This document shows positions 1-8,791 of a DNA stretch of 37,919 nt, piece by piece. Where the stretch lies: positions 1 through 37,919 of the forward strand of contig CALRHG010000004.1 in assembly GCA_943359365.1 (NCBI GenBank), given 5' to 3'. The notes under the pieces are model-generated. The model saw only the letters and a list, made by a program, of their open reading frames with translations, was not told the DNA's origin and made no database searches. How positions within the stretch are numbered: position 1 is the stretch's first letter; each line of letters starts with the position of its first letter. The stretch is from Candidatus Nomurabacteria bacterium. GTDB taxonomy: Bacteria > Patescibacteriota > Minisyncoccia > Phycocordibacterales > UBA9973. The position numbers and the translations under genes are program-made.

Positions 1-144
1 CGGTGTCCGCCGAGGCTTTGCGAGGCGGGGTGGCGGGGTATCCGAGCGTACGATTTAGTTTCAAGCTACCACAGACTCCGAGCGTGCGATTAGGAATGCT
101 CGTTAATTTTTGCTAAAATAGGTTCGAGCAAAGTTAATTAAAGA

Positions 145-234
145 GCACAAAGTATGGGATACTTTGTGCGAGACGGAGGCACAATGGTGCCGAGTCAGGG
201 TCGTGCAAGTTTTCAGCAGAAAACTATGCCTGAC
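145..234 (+). repeat. Structured dispersed element, copy 1 (three hairpins)
   Basis: GCACAAAGTAT-GGG-ATACTTTGTGC hairpin (145-169), GAC-GGA-GGCAC-AATG-GTGCC-GA-GTC hairpin (172-196), GTCGTGCA-A-AGTTTTC-AGCA-GAAAACT-A-TGCCTGAC hairpin (200-234); second copy at 18707-18794. Confidence 0.75.
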
Positions 235-260
235 CACAAAAAATATGCTAACATATATCC

Positions 261-404
261 ATGCATAGAATCAATTTAACATTAGTAAATTTTCTTATTT
301 TCACGATAATAACTTCCGCCATAGCTTACCATCTCGTGGTTAAAGGTTATGACAGTTTCGAAGGCGTGGATAAAGTCAGTGCTGACGGCTACGTAATAAA
401 ATAA
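261..404 (+). CDS. Putative 47-aa single-TM small protein directly upstream of uvrB
   Basis: Hand translation MHRINLTLVNFLIFTIITSAIAYHLVVKGYDSFEGVDKVSADGYVIK; stop TAA 402-404 abuts uvrB ATG at 405; below the ORF track size cutoff; TGC-TAACAT 6 nt before the ATG. Confidence 0.5.
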   Translation: MHRINLTLVNFLIFTIITSAIAYHLVVKGYDSFEGVDKVSADGYVIK

Positions 405-2534
405 ATGAAAAGTATTTTTAAATTACATAATCCCTTCCAGCCGGCGGGAGATCAGCCTGCGGCTATTTCTTCTTTAGTGGGGGGTCTATCCAAGGGAATG
501 AAAAAGCAGACCCTGCTCGGAGCTACCGGCACCGGCAAGACTTTCACGGTGGCTAATGTGATTGCCCAGTACAACAAGCCGACGCTCGTCATTGCACACA
601 ACAAAACTCTGGCCGCTCAGCTAGCGCAGGAATTCCGATTATTTTTTCCGGATTCCGCCGTGCACTATTTCGTTTCTTACTATGACTATTATCAGCCGGA
701 GGCTTACATGCCAGCTTCCGATACTTATATCGAGAAAGACGCTTCTATCAACAAAGAAATAGATATGTTGCGCCATGCTTCCACGCAAGCGCTTTTGACC
801 AGACCGGATGTTATCATCGTCGCTTCTGTTTCGTGCATTTACGGTTTAGGTTCTCCGGAAGAATATGAAAAAGTAAATTTGAAATTAGGACTCGGCGCGA
901 AAATGGACCGTATGAGTCTCATGAAATCTCTGATCGCCATTCATTTTGAGCGCACGAATGCGGACTTAACTCCAGGAACTTTTCGATCCATTGGTTCGCG
1001 AGTGGAATTTATGCCTGTCTCGGAAACGGTAATGTATCAGATTGAAATGGAAGGAGGGATTATATCCAAAATAATAAAAGTTGACCCTATTTCCGCGCAC
1101 ATAATCAAGGAAGAAAAAAATATTTTTATTTTCCCCGCGAAACATTTCATCACCGAAGATGTAAAAAAGAAAATAGCGCTGGTAAATATAAAACAAGAAT
1201 TAGATGTTCAGCTTAAAAAATTTAAAAAGGACAAAAAACTTCTCGAAGCCGAGCGCATCAAAAGGCGAACGAATTATGATCTTGCGATGATAAAAGAAAT
1301 TGGCTACTGCAACGGAATTGAAAATTATTCGAGACATTTGTCGGGCAAAAGCGAAGGCGAACCGCCCGAAACCCTGCTTTCATATTTTCCGAAGACGGGT
1401 TTTCTAACTATAGTTGATGAGTCCCATGTGACCTTACCGCAGCTGCAAGGTATGTATGCCGGAGATGCTTCGCGCAAAAATACCCTTGTGGAATATGGTT
1501 TTCGTCTGCCTTCTGCCCAAGACAACCGGCCGCTCAAATATGAGGAGTTTCAAAAGCGTATTGGGCAAGTGATTTATACGAGTGCGACCCCGAGCGAACA
1601 AGAGAGAACTCAAAGTGAGCAAATTGTGGAGCAAATAATTCGTCCCACGGGTCTTGTCGATCCGGAGACTATCGTAAGACCGGTGAGTGCAACCTCACCC
1701 CAGCCCTCTCCTGAAAAGGCGAGGGGGAATGCGTACCCTGGACAGATTTCTGATTTTATTACCGAGACAGAAAAAACTATTGCTAGAGGCTTTCGTGTTT
1801 TAGCCACTACGCTGACAAAAAAGATGGCAGAGGACCTGTCTGCCTATCTAAAAGAGAAAAAGATAAAATCAGAATACTTGCATAGTGATATAAAGACGAT
1901 GGAAAGAATAAAAATTCTGACACAGTTTCGAAAAGGGGAGTTTGACGTCTTGGTGGGGGTCAATCTCCTGCGTGAAGGCCTCGATTTGCCGGAAGTGGCA
2001 CTAATCGGAATTCTCGATGCGGACAAAGCAGGATTCCTACGCTCGGAAACTTCCCTCATCCAGACTATTGGCCGCGCGGCACGCAATTCCGAAGGAAAAG
2101 TTATTCTGTATGCCGACATTATGACCGATGCGATGGACCATGCGCTCAAAGAAACTGCTCGCAGGCGCGATATCCAGCTTGAATACAACAAAAAGCACGG
2201 CATTACTCCAAAAACAATCAGCAAAAAAATAAAAGATATCACCGAAGAGATGGAAAGTGAGCATGCGAAGGCAGTCAATGCGGAATTGAAACTTGATTTG
2301 GAAATATTCAGAAGGTCGTACAAAAAAGAACTGGCAAAACCGGAACGAACCAAGACTCCAGAAAAAAGTTATTTGTCTGACGAAGAAATTGAAAATCTGA
2401 TGTATGAAAAAATAGTCAAACTCAAAGAAAAAGAAATGAACAAAGCGGTGAAAGAACTCGACTTCGAAACCGCGGCGATATTGCGGGATGAAATTGGGGT
2501 GTTGAAAGAAAATTTGGAAAAGAAACAAAAATAG
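405..2534 (+). CDS. uvrB: Excinuclease ABC subunit B
   Basis: FQPAGDQPAAI, GATGTGKTFT, YYDYYQPEAY, helicase motifs and C-terminal UVR motif (ELDFETAAILRDEI). Confidence 0.97.
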   Translation: MKSIFKLHNPFQPAGDQPAAISSLVGGLSKGMKKQTLLGATGTGKTFTVANVIAQYNKPTLVIAHNKTLAAQLAQEFRLFFPDSAVHYFVSYYDYYQPEAYMPASDTYIEKDASINKEIDMLRHASTQALLTRPDVIIVASVSCIYGLGSPEEYEKVNLKLGLGAKMDRMSLMKSLIAIHFERTNADLTPGTFRSIGSRVEFMPVSETVMYQIEMEGGIISKIIKVDPISAHIIKEEKNIFIFPAKHFITEDVKKKIALVNIKQELDVQLKKFKKDKKLLEAERIKRRTNYDLAMIKEIGYCNGIENYSRHLSGKSEGEPPETLLSYFPKTGFLTIVDESHVTLPQLQGMYAGDASRKNTLVEYGFRLPSAQDNRPLKYEEFQKRIGQVIYTSATPSEQERTQSEQIVEQIIRPTGLVDPETIVRPVSATSPQPSPEKARGNAYPGQISDFITETEKTIARGFRVLATTLTKKMAEDLSAYLKEKKIKSEYLHSDIKTMERIKILTQFRKGEFDVLVGVNLLREGLDLPEVALIGILDADKAGFLRSETSLIQTIGRAARNSEGKVILYADIMTDAMDHALKETARRRDIQLEYNKKHGITPKTISKKIKDITEEMESEHAKAVNAELKLDLEIFRRSYKKELAKPERTKTPEKSYLSDEEIENLMYEKIVKLKEKEMNKAVKELDFETAAILRDEIGVLKENLEKKQK
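1690..1740 (+). repeat. Palindromic element inserted in frame within uvrB
   Basis: CCTCACCCCAGCCCTCTCCTGAAAAGGCGAGGGGG encodes TSPQPSPEKARG between conserved IVRPV and GQISDF; stem CCCTC.CCT / AGG.GAGGG. Confidence 0.7.
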
Positions 2535-2631
2535 AATTTTTTATTTTTTCTGCTATACTAACTAAAGTTTAATAATGATATACACCCCCTATGGATATGG
2601 CGGGGTGTCATTGTGTTATTAAGCAGGATTT

Positions 2632-5226
2632 ATGGCAAAAACAGACAAAAACATCGATATAATAAGGGTAAAAGGCGCTCGAACGCATAATTTAAAGAAT
2701 ATTAGCGTTGAAATGCCGCGGAATAAAATGGTGGTTATTACCGGTGTTTCAGGGTCGGGTAAAAGCTCCCTTGCTTTTGACACTATTTTTGCTGAGGGAC
2801 AGAGGCGGTATGTGGAATCTCTTTCTTCTTACGCCCGTCAATTTTTAAATCAGATGCCCAAGCCGGATGTGGACGAGATCACTGGACTTTCGCCGGCAAT
2901 TTCTATCGACCAAAAATCCAGATCGAATAATCCGCGTTCGACAGTAGCCACTATCACAGAAATTTACGATTATCTGCGTGTGATGTATGCGCGCATCGGG
3001 CATCCGCATTGCCCGCAGTGTGGAGAAGAAATCAAAAAACTTTCCAACGAAGAAATTTTAAATTTTATTTTAGAGAAAGTAAAAAATTTAGAGAAAAGCA
3101 CAAAAAATAATAAAAAAGTTATGGGAGTCGAGTGGAATGAGACGGAAATAAATATTTTCTCTCCGATTGTGCGCGGAAGAAAAGGGGAATATTATCAGTT
3201 GCTGTACGATTTGCTCGGAAAGGGTTTCACCGAGATTCGTTTAGATGGCGTGATGAAAAAACTTCGCGAGCAGATTACTCTTTCTAAAAATAAAGCTCAC
3301 AATATCGATATATTAGTCGATCATTTTGCTTTGCATGAATTCACGGATAATAAAGACGGTAGCCGAATGCGACTCGCAGAAGCTCTGGAGCGTGCTCTGA
3401 TTGAGTCTGACGGACTGGTAGCGATAAAAATAGCTGAAGAAGAATTTATAATGTCGGCAAAATTTGCCTGCAAAAATGACGGCTTTTCGTTTCCGGAAGT
3501 GGAGCCTCGTTTGTTTTCTTTCAATTCTCCGTATGGGGCATGCCCGTCTTGCAATGGCCTCGGCTCAAAATATTTCATGGGCGATGAGCCTTGCGATGCC
3601 TGCAAAGGAGCGCGTTTGCGACCTGAAGCCCTGAATGTTTTTTTAACAGACCACAACAAGAAGGTAAACATTCTGGATTTAGCTTCTCTTTCTATCGCTG
3701 ATGCGTATGAATTTTTCAAAAATTTAAAACTTTCTGAACAAGAAAAAGAAATTTCCGTGCCGGTAGTGCGCGAAATTGAAGCGCGGCTTTTGTTTATGCT
3801 CGATGTCGGGCTGGATTATTTACAGCTTTCTCGCAAAGCCAACACTCTCTCCGGCGGAGAAGCGCAGCGCATTCGCCTGGCTTCTCAGCTTGGCTCTAGA
3901 CTCGTCGGCGCATTGTATGTTCTCGACGAACCCACGATTGGTTTGCACCAGAGAGACAATGATCGCCTGATCAAAACCCTGCAAAACCTGAGGGATCTGG
4001 GTAATACTATTTTGATCGTAGAGCATGATGAAGATACTATTTATGCATCGGATTATATAGTCGATATAGGCCCCAAAGCTGGAGTACACGGCGGGGAAGT
4101 GATTGTTGCCGACTATCTGGAAGACTTATTGACTGCCAAAAAGAATACAAGCAACTCCCGCACACTTTCATATCTGCGCGGGGAAACAAAAATAGAAGTT
4201 CCTAAAAAGCGCAGAGAGGGGAAAGGGGTGCTTCGTGTCGTCGGCGGAAAAATTTTCAACATCAACAATTTGAATGTGGAAGTTCCTTTGGGCGTTATGA
4301 CTTCTATCACCGGCGTGTCCGGTTCCGGCAAGAGTTCTTTTATGTATGAAATTCTTTACAAAAATCTACAGGCTCGTTATGAGAGAAAATATCGTTCCGC
4401 ACAGGTTTTCAATTGTTCTTCATTTTCCGGCACGGAATACTTATCTCGAGCAATTTTGATTGATCAGTCTCCGATTGGCCGAACTCCGCGCTCGAATTTG
4501 GCGACATATACCGGCGCTTTTACGCATATCCGTGACCTTTTTGCCACGACTGAAGAAGCCCGTCTCCGTGGCTGGAAGGCGAACCGTTTTTCTTTCAATG
4601 TGAAAGGCGGGCGCTGCGAGGCCTGTGAAGGCAACGGCGAGATAGCCGTTGAAATGCACTTTTTGCCGACTGTTTATGTGACTTGCGATGTTTGCCTGGG
4701 TAAACGCTTTGATAAAGAGACGCTGACGGTGAAATACAAGAAAAAAAATATTTACGAAGTCTTGCACATGACGGTAGAAAACGGGCTGGTATTTTTTAAA
4801 GATATTCCGGAAGTGGCGGATAGGCTGCAGACTTTAATGGATGTGGGGCTCGGATACTTAGAGCTTGGGCAGAGTGCGACTACGCTCTCCGGCGGGGAAG
4901 CGCAGCGCGTAAAAATTTCCAGCGAACTTTATCGTCCGCATTTGGAAAAAACAATTTACCTTTTGGACGAGCCGACAGTGGGGCTGCATTATGATGATGT
5001 GCAGAAACTTTTGGAAGTTCTGAATAAGCTTGTTTCAAAAGGTAACACAGTAGTTCTTATCGAGCACAACCTGGATATTGTGAAAAGTTCTGATTATATA
5101 ATAGATATTGGACCGGAAGGGGGAGTGAATGGAGGCAATTTGGTAGCCAAAGGCACTCCGGAAGAAGTGGCTGGCAATAATAAATCTTATACAGGCAAGT
5201 ACTTGAAGAAGGTGCTAAGAAAATAA
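2632..5226 (+). CDS. uvrA: Excinuclease ABC subunit A (short form)
   Basis: Two ABC domains ([57 protein letters not shown]), zinc CxxC modules. Confidence 0.97.
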   Translation: MAKTDKNIDIIRVKGARTHNLKNISVEMPRNKMVVITGVSGSGKSSLAFDTIFAEGQRRYVESLSSYARQFLNQMPKPDVDEITGLSPAISIDQKSRSNNPRSTVATITEIYDYLRVMYARIGHPHCPQCGEEIKKLSNEEILNFILEKVKNLEKSTKNNKKVMGVEWNETEINIFSPIVRGRKGEYYQLLYDLLGKGFTEIRLDGVMKKLREQITLSKNKAHNIDILVDHFALHEFTDNKDGSRMRLAEALERALIESDGLVAIKIAEEEFIMSAKFACKNDGFSFPEVEPRLFSFNSPYGACPSCNGLGSKYFMGDEPCDACKGARLRPEALNVFLTDHNKKVNILDLASLSIADAYEFFKNLKLSEQEKEISVPVVREIEARLLFMLDVGLDYLQLSRKANTLSGGEAQRIRLASQLGSRLVGALYVLDEPTIGLHQRDNDRLIKTLQNLRDLGNTILIVEHDEDTIYASDYIVDIGPKAGVHGGEVIVADYLEDLLTAKKNTSNSRTLSYLRGETKIEVPKKRREGKGVLRVVGGKIFNINNLNVEVPLGVMTSITGVSGSGKSSFMYEILYKNLQARYERKYRSAQVFNCSSFSGTEYLSRAILIDQSPIGRTPRSNLATYTGAFTHIRDLFATTEEARLRGWKANRFSFNVKGGRCEACEGNGEIAVEMHFLPTVYVTCDVCLGKRFDKETLTVKYKKKNIYEVLHMTVENGLVFFKDIPEVADRLQTLMDVGLGYLELGQSATTLSGGEAQRVKISSELYRPHLEKTIYLLDEPTVGLHYDDVQKLLEVLNKLVSKGNTVVLIEHNLDIVKSSDYIIDIGPEGGVNGGNLVAKGTPEEVAGNNKSYTGKYLKKVLRK

Positions 5227-5229
5227 AAC

Positions 5230-6474
5230 ATGACAATCAAAAATTTTAAAAAATTAAGACTTCCTGATAAGGCTGGAGTCTACTTTTTTCTAAAAGGTAA
5301 GGAGATTTTATATATTGGCAAAGCAACTTCGCTCAAAGGTCGAGTGAAAAGTTATTTTGGCAAAGACTTAATCGAAACAAGGGGACCAATTCTCGTCGAT
5401 ATGATTTTCAGGGCGGACAAAATAAAATGGGAATCTGCTGATAGTGTGCTTGAAGCTTTGATTCTCGAGGCGAATCTGATTAAAAAATACCAGCCCAAAT
5501 ATAATACAAAAGAAAAATCGGATAAAAGTTTTAATTATGTCTGTATCACGAAGGAATCTTTGCCAAAGGTTATGATTGTACGCGGCAGTAATGTTAAACA
5601 CCGAGTGTTTAACAAAATATATGGGCCTTATACGAGCGGCACGCAGCTTCGCGAGGCGGTCAAAATAATTCGCCGAATTTTTCCGTTTCTGGACGATAAA
5701 AGCAAAAATTATTTGGAATTTTACAGGCAAATCAATCTGGCGCCGGATATCAATGACCGCAAACTATATCTGCAGAATATAAAAAACATAAAACTATTTT
5801 TTGAAGGCAAAAAGAAGCGAGTTTTGAAAAATCTGCAGAAAGAAATGAAGGAATACGCGAAGACTCACGAGTTTGAGAGGGCGGGCGAAGTAAAGAGGCA
5901 AATTTTCGCGCTTAAACATATAAATGATATAGCACTACTGAAAAGCGGGGGTTCTTCCATTTTCTCACCCCTGTGCCCTTCTCCTTCGGAGTGGGACCCT
6001 CGGGGATTCAAAAACGAAAGAACCCCCGCTTTTCGAATCGAGGCTTACGACATAGCTCACATGGGCGGCAAAAATATGGTTGGTGTGATGACAGTAATAG
6101 AAGATGGCGAAGCAAATAAAAATGAGTATAGGAAATTTAAAATTCGGACCCAGCAAAATACTAATGACACAGGCGCACTCGCGGAAGTTTTGGAGAGGCG
6201 ATTGGCTCATACAGAGTGGAGCTTCCCAAGCTTGATTGTGGTAGACGGAGGAATAGCGCAGATAAATTCTGCGAAGGCAGTTTTGAGAAAAATGAGTTTG
6301 AATATTCCCGTAGTTTCTGTTCTGAAGGATGAAAAGCATAAACCGAAAGCTATTATGGGTGACGAAAAATTCGGGCTAAAATATAAAAGGGAAATAATGC
6401 TTGCAAACAGCGAAGCGCACAGATTTGCCATTACCTATCACAAAAAAATGCGCAATAAAAATTTCTTGATTTAA
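5230..6474 (+). CDS. uvrC: Excinuclease ABC subunit C, C-terminally short
   Basis: GIY-YIG N-terminus (DKAGVYFFLKGKEILYIGKATSLKGRVKSYF), UVR motif, RNase H-like endonuclease (IEAYDIAHMGGKNMVGVMTV, VVDGGIAQINSA, SEAHRFAI); ends before any HhH tandem. Confidence 0.94.
   Translation: MTIKNFKKLRLPDKAGVYFFLKGKEILYIGKATSLKGRVKSYFGKDLIETRGPILVDMIFRADKIKWESADSVLEALILEANLIKKYQPKYNTKEKSDKSFNYVCITKESLPKVMIVRGSNVKHRVFNKIYGPYTSGTQLREAVKIIRRIFPFLDDKSKNYLEFYRQINLAPDINDRKLYLQNIKNIKLFFEGKKKRVLKNLQKEMKEYAKTHEFERAGEVKRQIFALKHINDIALLKSGGSSIFSPLCPSPSEWDPRGFKNERTPAFRIEAYDIAHMGGKNMVGVMTVIEDGEANKNEYRKFKIRTQQNTNDTGALAEVLERRLAHTEWSFPSLIVVDGGIAQINSAKAVLRKMSLNIPVVSVLKDEKHKPKAIMGDEKFGLKYKREIMLANSEAHRFAITYHKKMRNKNFLI
5940..6034 (+). 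repeat. 95-bp palindromic element inserted in frame within uvrC
   Basis: Perfect 17-bp inverted repeat GAAAAGCGGGGGTTCTT (5940-5956) / AAGAACCCCCGCTTTTC (6018-6034), inside the linker before the RNase H-like domain. Confidence 0.85.
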
Positions 6475-6499
6475 CCCCGAAAAGGCATACTATATAAAC

Positions 6500-8251
6500 A
6501 TGAACTCCGAAACGCGAGCCTGCCAAAATTGCAAAGAAGATTTCACCATAGAAGCTGACGATTTTAATTTTTATGCAAAACTAAAAGTTCCGCCGCCGAC
6601 ATGGTGCTCGCATTGCCGGTTTATACGCAAAATCAGTTTTATTAATGAACGCGCATTATATAAGAGAAAGTGCGATTGGTGCCAAGAGAATACCTTTTCC
6701 ACTTATCATTCGGAAAATAAATTCCCGGTTTATTGCGTGAAGTGCCATATCGGCGACTCTTGGGATGCGCGAGATTACGGGCGAGACTATGATTTTTCGA
6801 GAAACTTTTTCGAACAATTTTTGGAGCTGAAGAAAGCGGTGCCTCACCGAGCCTTGGAACAAAACGAGCGAAATAGCGGCAATTGCGAATATGCCAATTT
6901 CTGTTTTAGTTCTAAAGATGTTTATCTTGCTTTCAACACCACTTCCTCGGAAAATATTAAATACACCCGCTATGCTTTTCATCATAATAAAGACTGCATG
7001 GACTCACTTTTGTTTAAAGAATGTGAGAAGTGTTATGAATTAGTTCAATGTTGGGAAAGTTATGGTTCCAGTTTTCTAGTAGAGAGCGATCAGTGTGTGG
7101 ATTCACGTTTCCTGTTTGATTGTTCTAACTGCGTAAACTGCTTTATGTCCTCGAATTTGCGCAATAAAAGTTATGTTTTTAGAAATCGGCAGTTAGCTCG
7201 TGAAGAATACTTGCGGGAAATAGAGAAAATGAGTCTGGGAACTTGTTCTGGGCAGCAGAGATCCAAGGAGGAGTTTAAAAAATTGGTCCAGAATTCCATT
7301 CATAAATTTGCCCAAATAAAAAATTGCGTGAATGCCGTCGGAGATTTCATTGAAAATTCAAAAGATGTTTACCGATGCTTTGGTATGCTGGATGGGGAAA
7401 ATTGTAAAAATGTTTTTCTCGGCGTGGGTACTATCAAAGATTGCCAAGATGTAATTTTCGTAGGCAAGATGGAAAACTTATATGAATTTGCGCTTGGTGG
7501 ACGACAGGGAAGCAATCTCGTTCTCTCTATAAACTGCGGAGGCGGCTGTCATAATATGTTTTATTGCGATAGTTGTCGGGGGAGCTCGGATTGCTTTGGT
7601 TGCTACGGGATATTGAGCAAAAAACAGTATTGTATTTTGAATAAACAGTACACCAAAGAGGAATATGAGAAATTGGTGCCAAAAATTATTGCGCAGATGA
7701 ATAAGAATGTTTATAAAGACAAGGCGGGGCGCAGCTATCCTTTTGGAGAATTTTTCCCTACGGAACTTTCACCGTTTGCGTATAATGAAACTATTGCATA
7801 TGAGGAAGAGCCTCTATCGAAAGACGAAATTCTAAAACAGGGTTACGCTTGGCGCGAGCCGGAAATAAAAAAATATGCCTCAACTATTAAATCCAACGAC
7901 CTGCCGGATGATATAAAAGAAGTCCGAGATTCGGTATGTGATGAAGTGATTGAATGCCCTAACTTGGGCGATACCAAGACCCAATGCGCCTCAGCTTACA
8001 GAATTTTACCCGATGAATTGGCATTTTATCGGCAGATGAATCTGCCGATACCCAGATATTGCCCGAATTGCCGATATCATGAGCGCCTAGTTTGGAAAAA
8101 CCCTTTTCGTTTTTATGAACGAGAGTGCATGTGTGAGCTAAAAAATCACAATCATAAAGAAAAGTGTCAAAACAAATTTGAAACGATGTATGCGCCGACG
8201 AGACCGGAAATAATTTATTGCAAAGAATGTTATCAGAAAGAAGTTTATTAG
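6500..8251 (+). CDS. Cys-rich putative zinc-binding protein, function unknown
   Basis: Related zinc-ribbon-like units at N-terminus (CQNCKEDFTIEADDFNFYAKLKVPPPTWCSHCR) and C-terminus (CPNL...YRILPDELAFYRQMNLPIPRYCPNCR), with a repetitive Cys/aromatic middle. Confidence 0.85.
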   Translation: MNSETRACQNCKEDFTIEADDFNFYAKLKVPPPTWCSHCRFIRKISFINERALYKRKCDWCQENTFSTYHSENKFPVYCVKCHIGDSWDARDYGRDYDFSRNFFEQFLELKKAVPHRALEQNERNSGNCEYANFCFSSKDVYLAFNTTSSENIKYTRYAFHHNKDCMDSLLFKECEKCYELVQCWESYGSSFLVESDQCVDSRFLFDCSNCVNCFMSSNLRNKSYVFRNRQLAREEYLREIEKMSLGTCSGQQRSKEEFKKLVQNSIHKFAQIKNCVNAVGDFIENSKDVYRCFGMLDGENCKNVFLGVGTIKDCQDVIFVGKMENLYEFALGGRQGSNLVLSINCGGGCHNMFYCDSCRGSSDCFGCYGILSKKQYCILNKQYTKEEYEKLVPKIIAQMNKNVYKDKAGRSYPFGEFFPTELSPFAYNETIAYEEEPLSKDEILKQGYAWREPEIKKYASTIKSNDLPDDIKEVRDSVCDEVIECPNLGDTKTQCASAYRILPDELAFYRQMNLPIPRYCPNCRYHERLVWKNPFRFYERECMCELKNHNHKEKCQNKFETMYAPTRPEIIYCKECYQKEVY

Positions 8252-8303
8252 TTATCTAAAATTCTAGCATATGCGGAAATCTTAGATAAGAGAGTCAAAG
8301 AAT

Positions 8304-8789
8304 ATGAAAATAAAAGAAAATCAAAAGAATATAGTAATACTGCATGATATTCGAAGCGTTGAAAATGTCGGCGCGATGTTTCGCACTGCCGATGCGGCTG
8401 GGATAGATAAAATTTATTTGACGGGCTATACTCCCGCGCCGCTTGATCGTTTTGGGCGAAAAAGGGGAGACTTGGCAAAGTCGGCTCTCGGGGCGGAAGA
8501 GTTTGTGGCTTGGGAGCAGAAAAAAAGCGTTCTGTCTCTTTTGGCGAAGCTTAGGCAAGAAAAATATTTGATTATAGGCATAGAGCAAGACAAAAAATCC
8601 ATAGATTACAAAAAAGTGAAATTAAAACAAAAAAATGCCTTCATTGTAGGCACGGAAGTGACAGGCATACCAAAAAATATTCTCCAAAAATGCGACATCA
8701 TAGCCGAGATTCCCATGCGTGGTAAAAAAGAATCACTGAATGTTTCAGTGGCGCTGGGGGTAGCGCTATTTGGAATTTTGAAAATTTAG
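8304..8789 (+). CDS. SpoU/TrmH-family RNA methyltransferase
   Basis: LHDIRSVENVGAMFRTADAAGIDKIYLTG and IVGTEVTGIPKNIL...IPMRGKKESLNVSVALGVALF. Confidence 0.93.
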   Translation: MKIKENQKNIVILHDIRSVENVGAMFRTADAAGIDKIYLTGYTPAPLDRFGRKRGDLAKSALGAEEFVAWEQKKSVLSLLAKLRQEKYLIIGIEQDKKSIDYKKVKLKQKNAFIVGTEVTGIPKNILQKCDIIAEIPMRGKKESLNVSVALGVALFGILKI

Positions 8790-8791
8790 AT

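Noticed and set aside
2037-2528. 163-aa and other long antisense ORFs (e.g. 1844-2353, 18000-18491, 29869-30519)
   Set aside because: They overlap strongly conserved genes (uvrB, MFS transporter, copA) on the other strand and look like low-complexity shadow ORFs.
2581-2604. Possible second CsoR operator upstream of uvrA (ACCCCCTATGG resembles half of the csoR site)
   Set aside because: Only one half matches; the other half is spaced differently and reads better as a hairpin. No copper link to uvrA.
8252-8289. Inverted repeat TTATCTAA...TTAGATAA as terminator
   Set aside because: AT-only 8-bp arms with a 22-nt loop and no U-tract; too weak to call.
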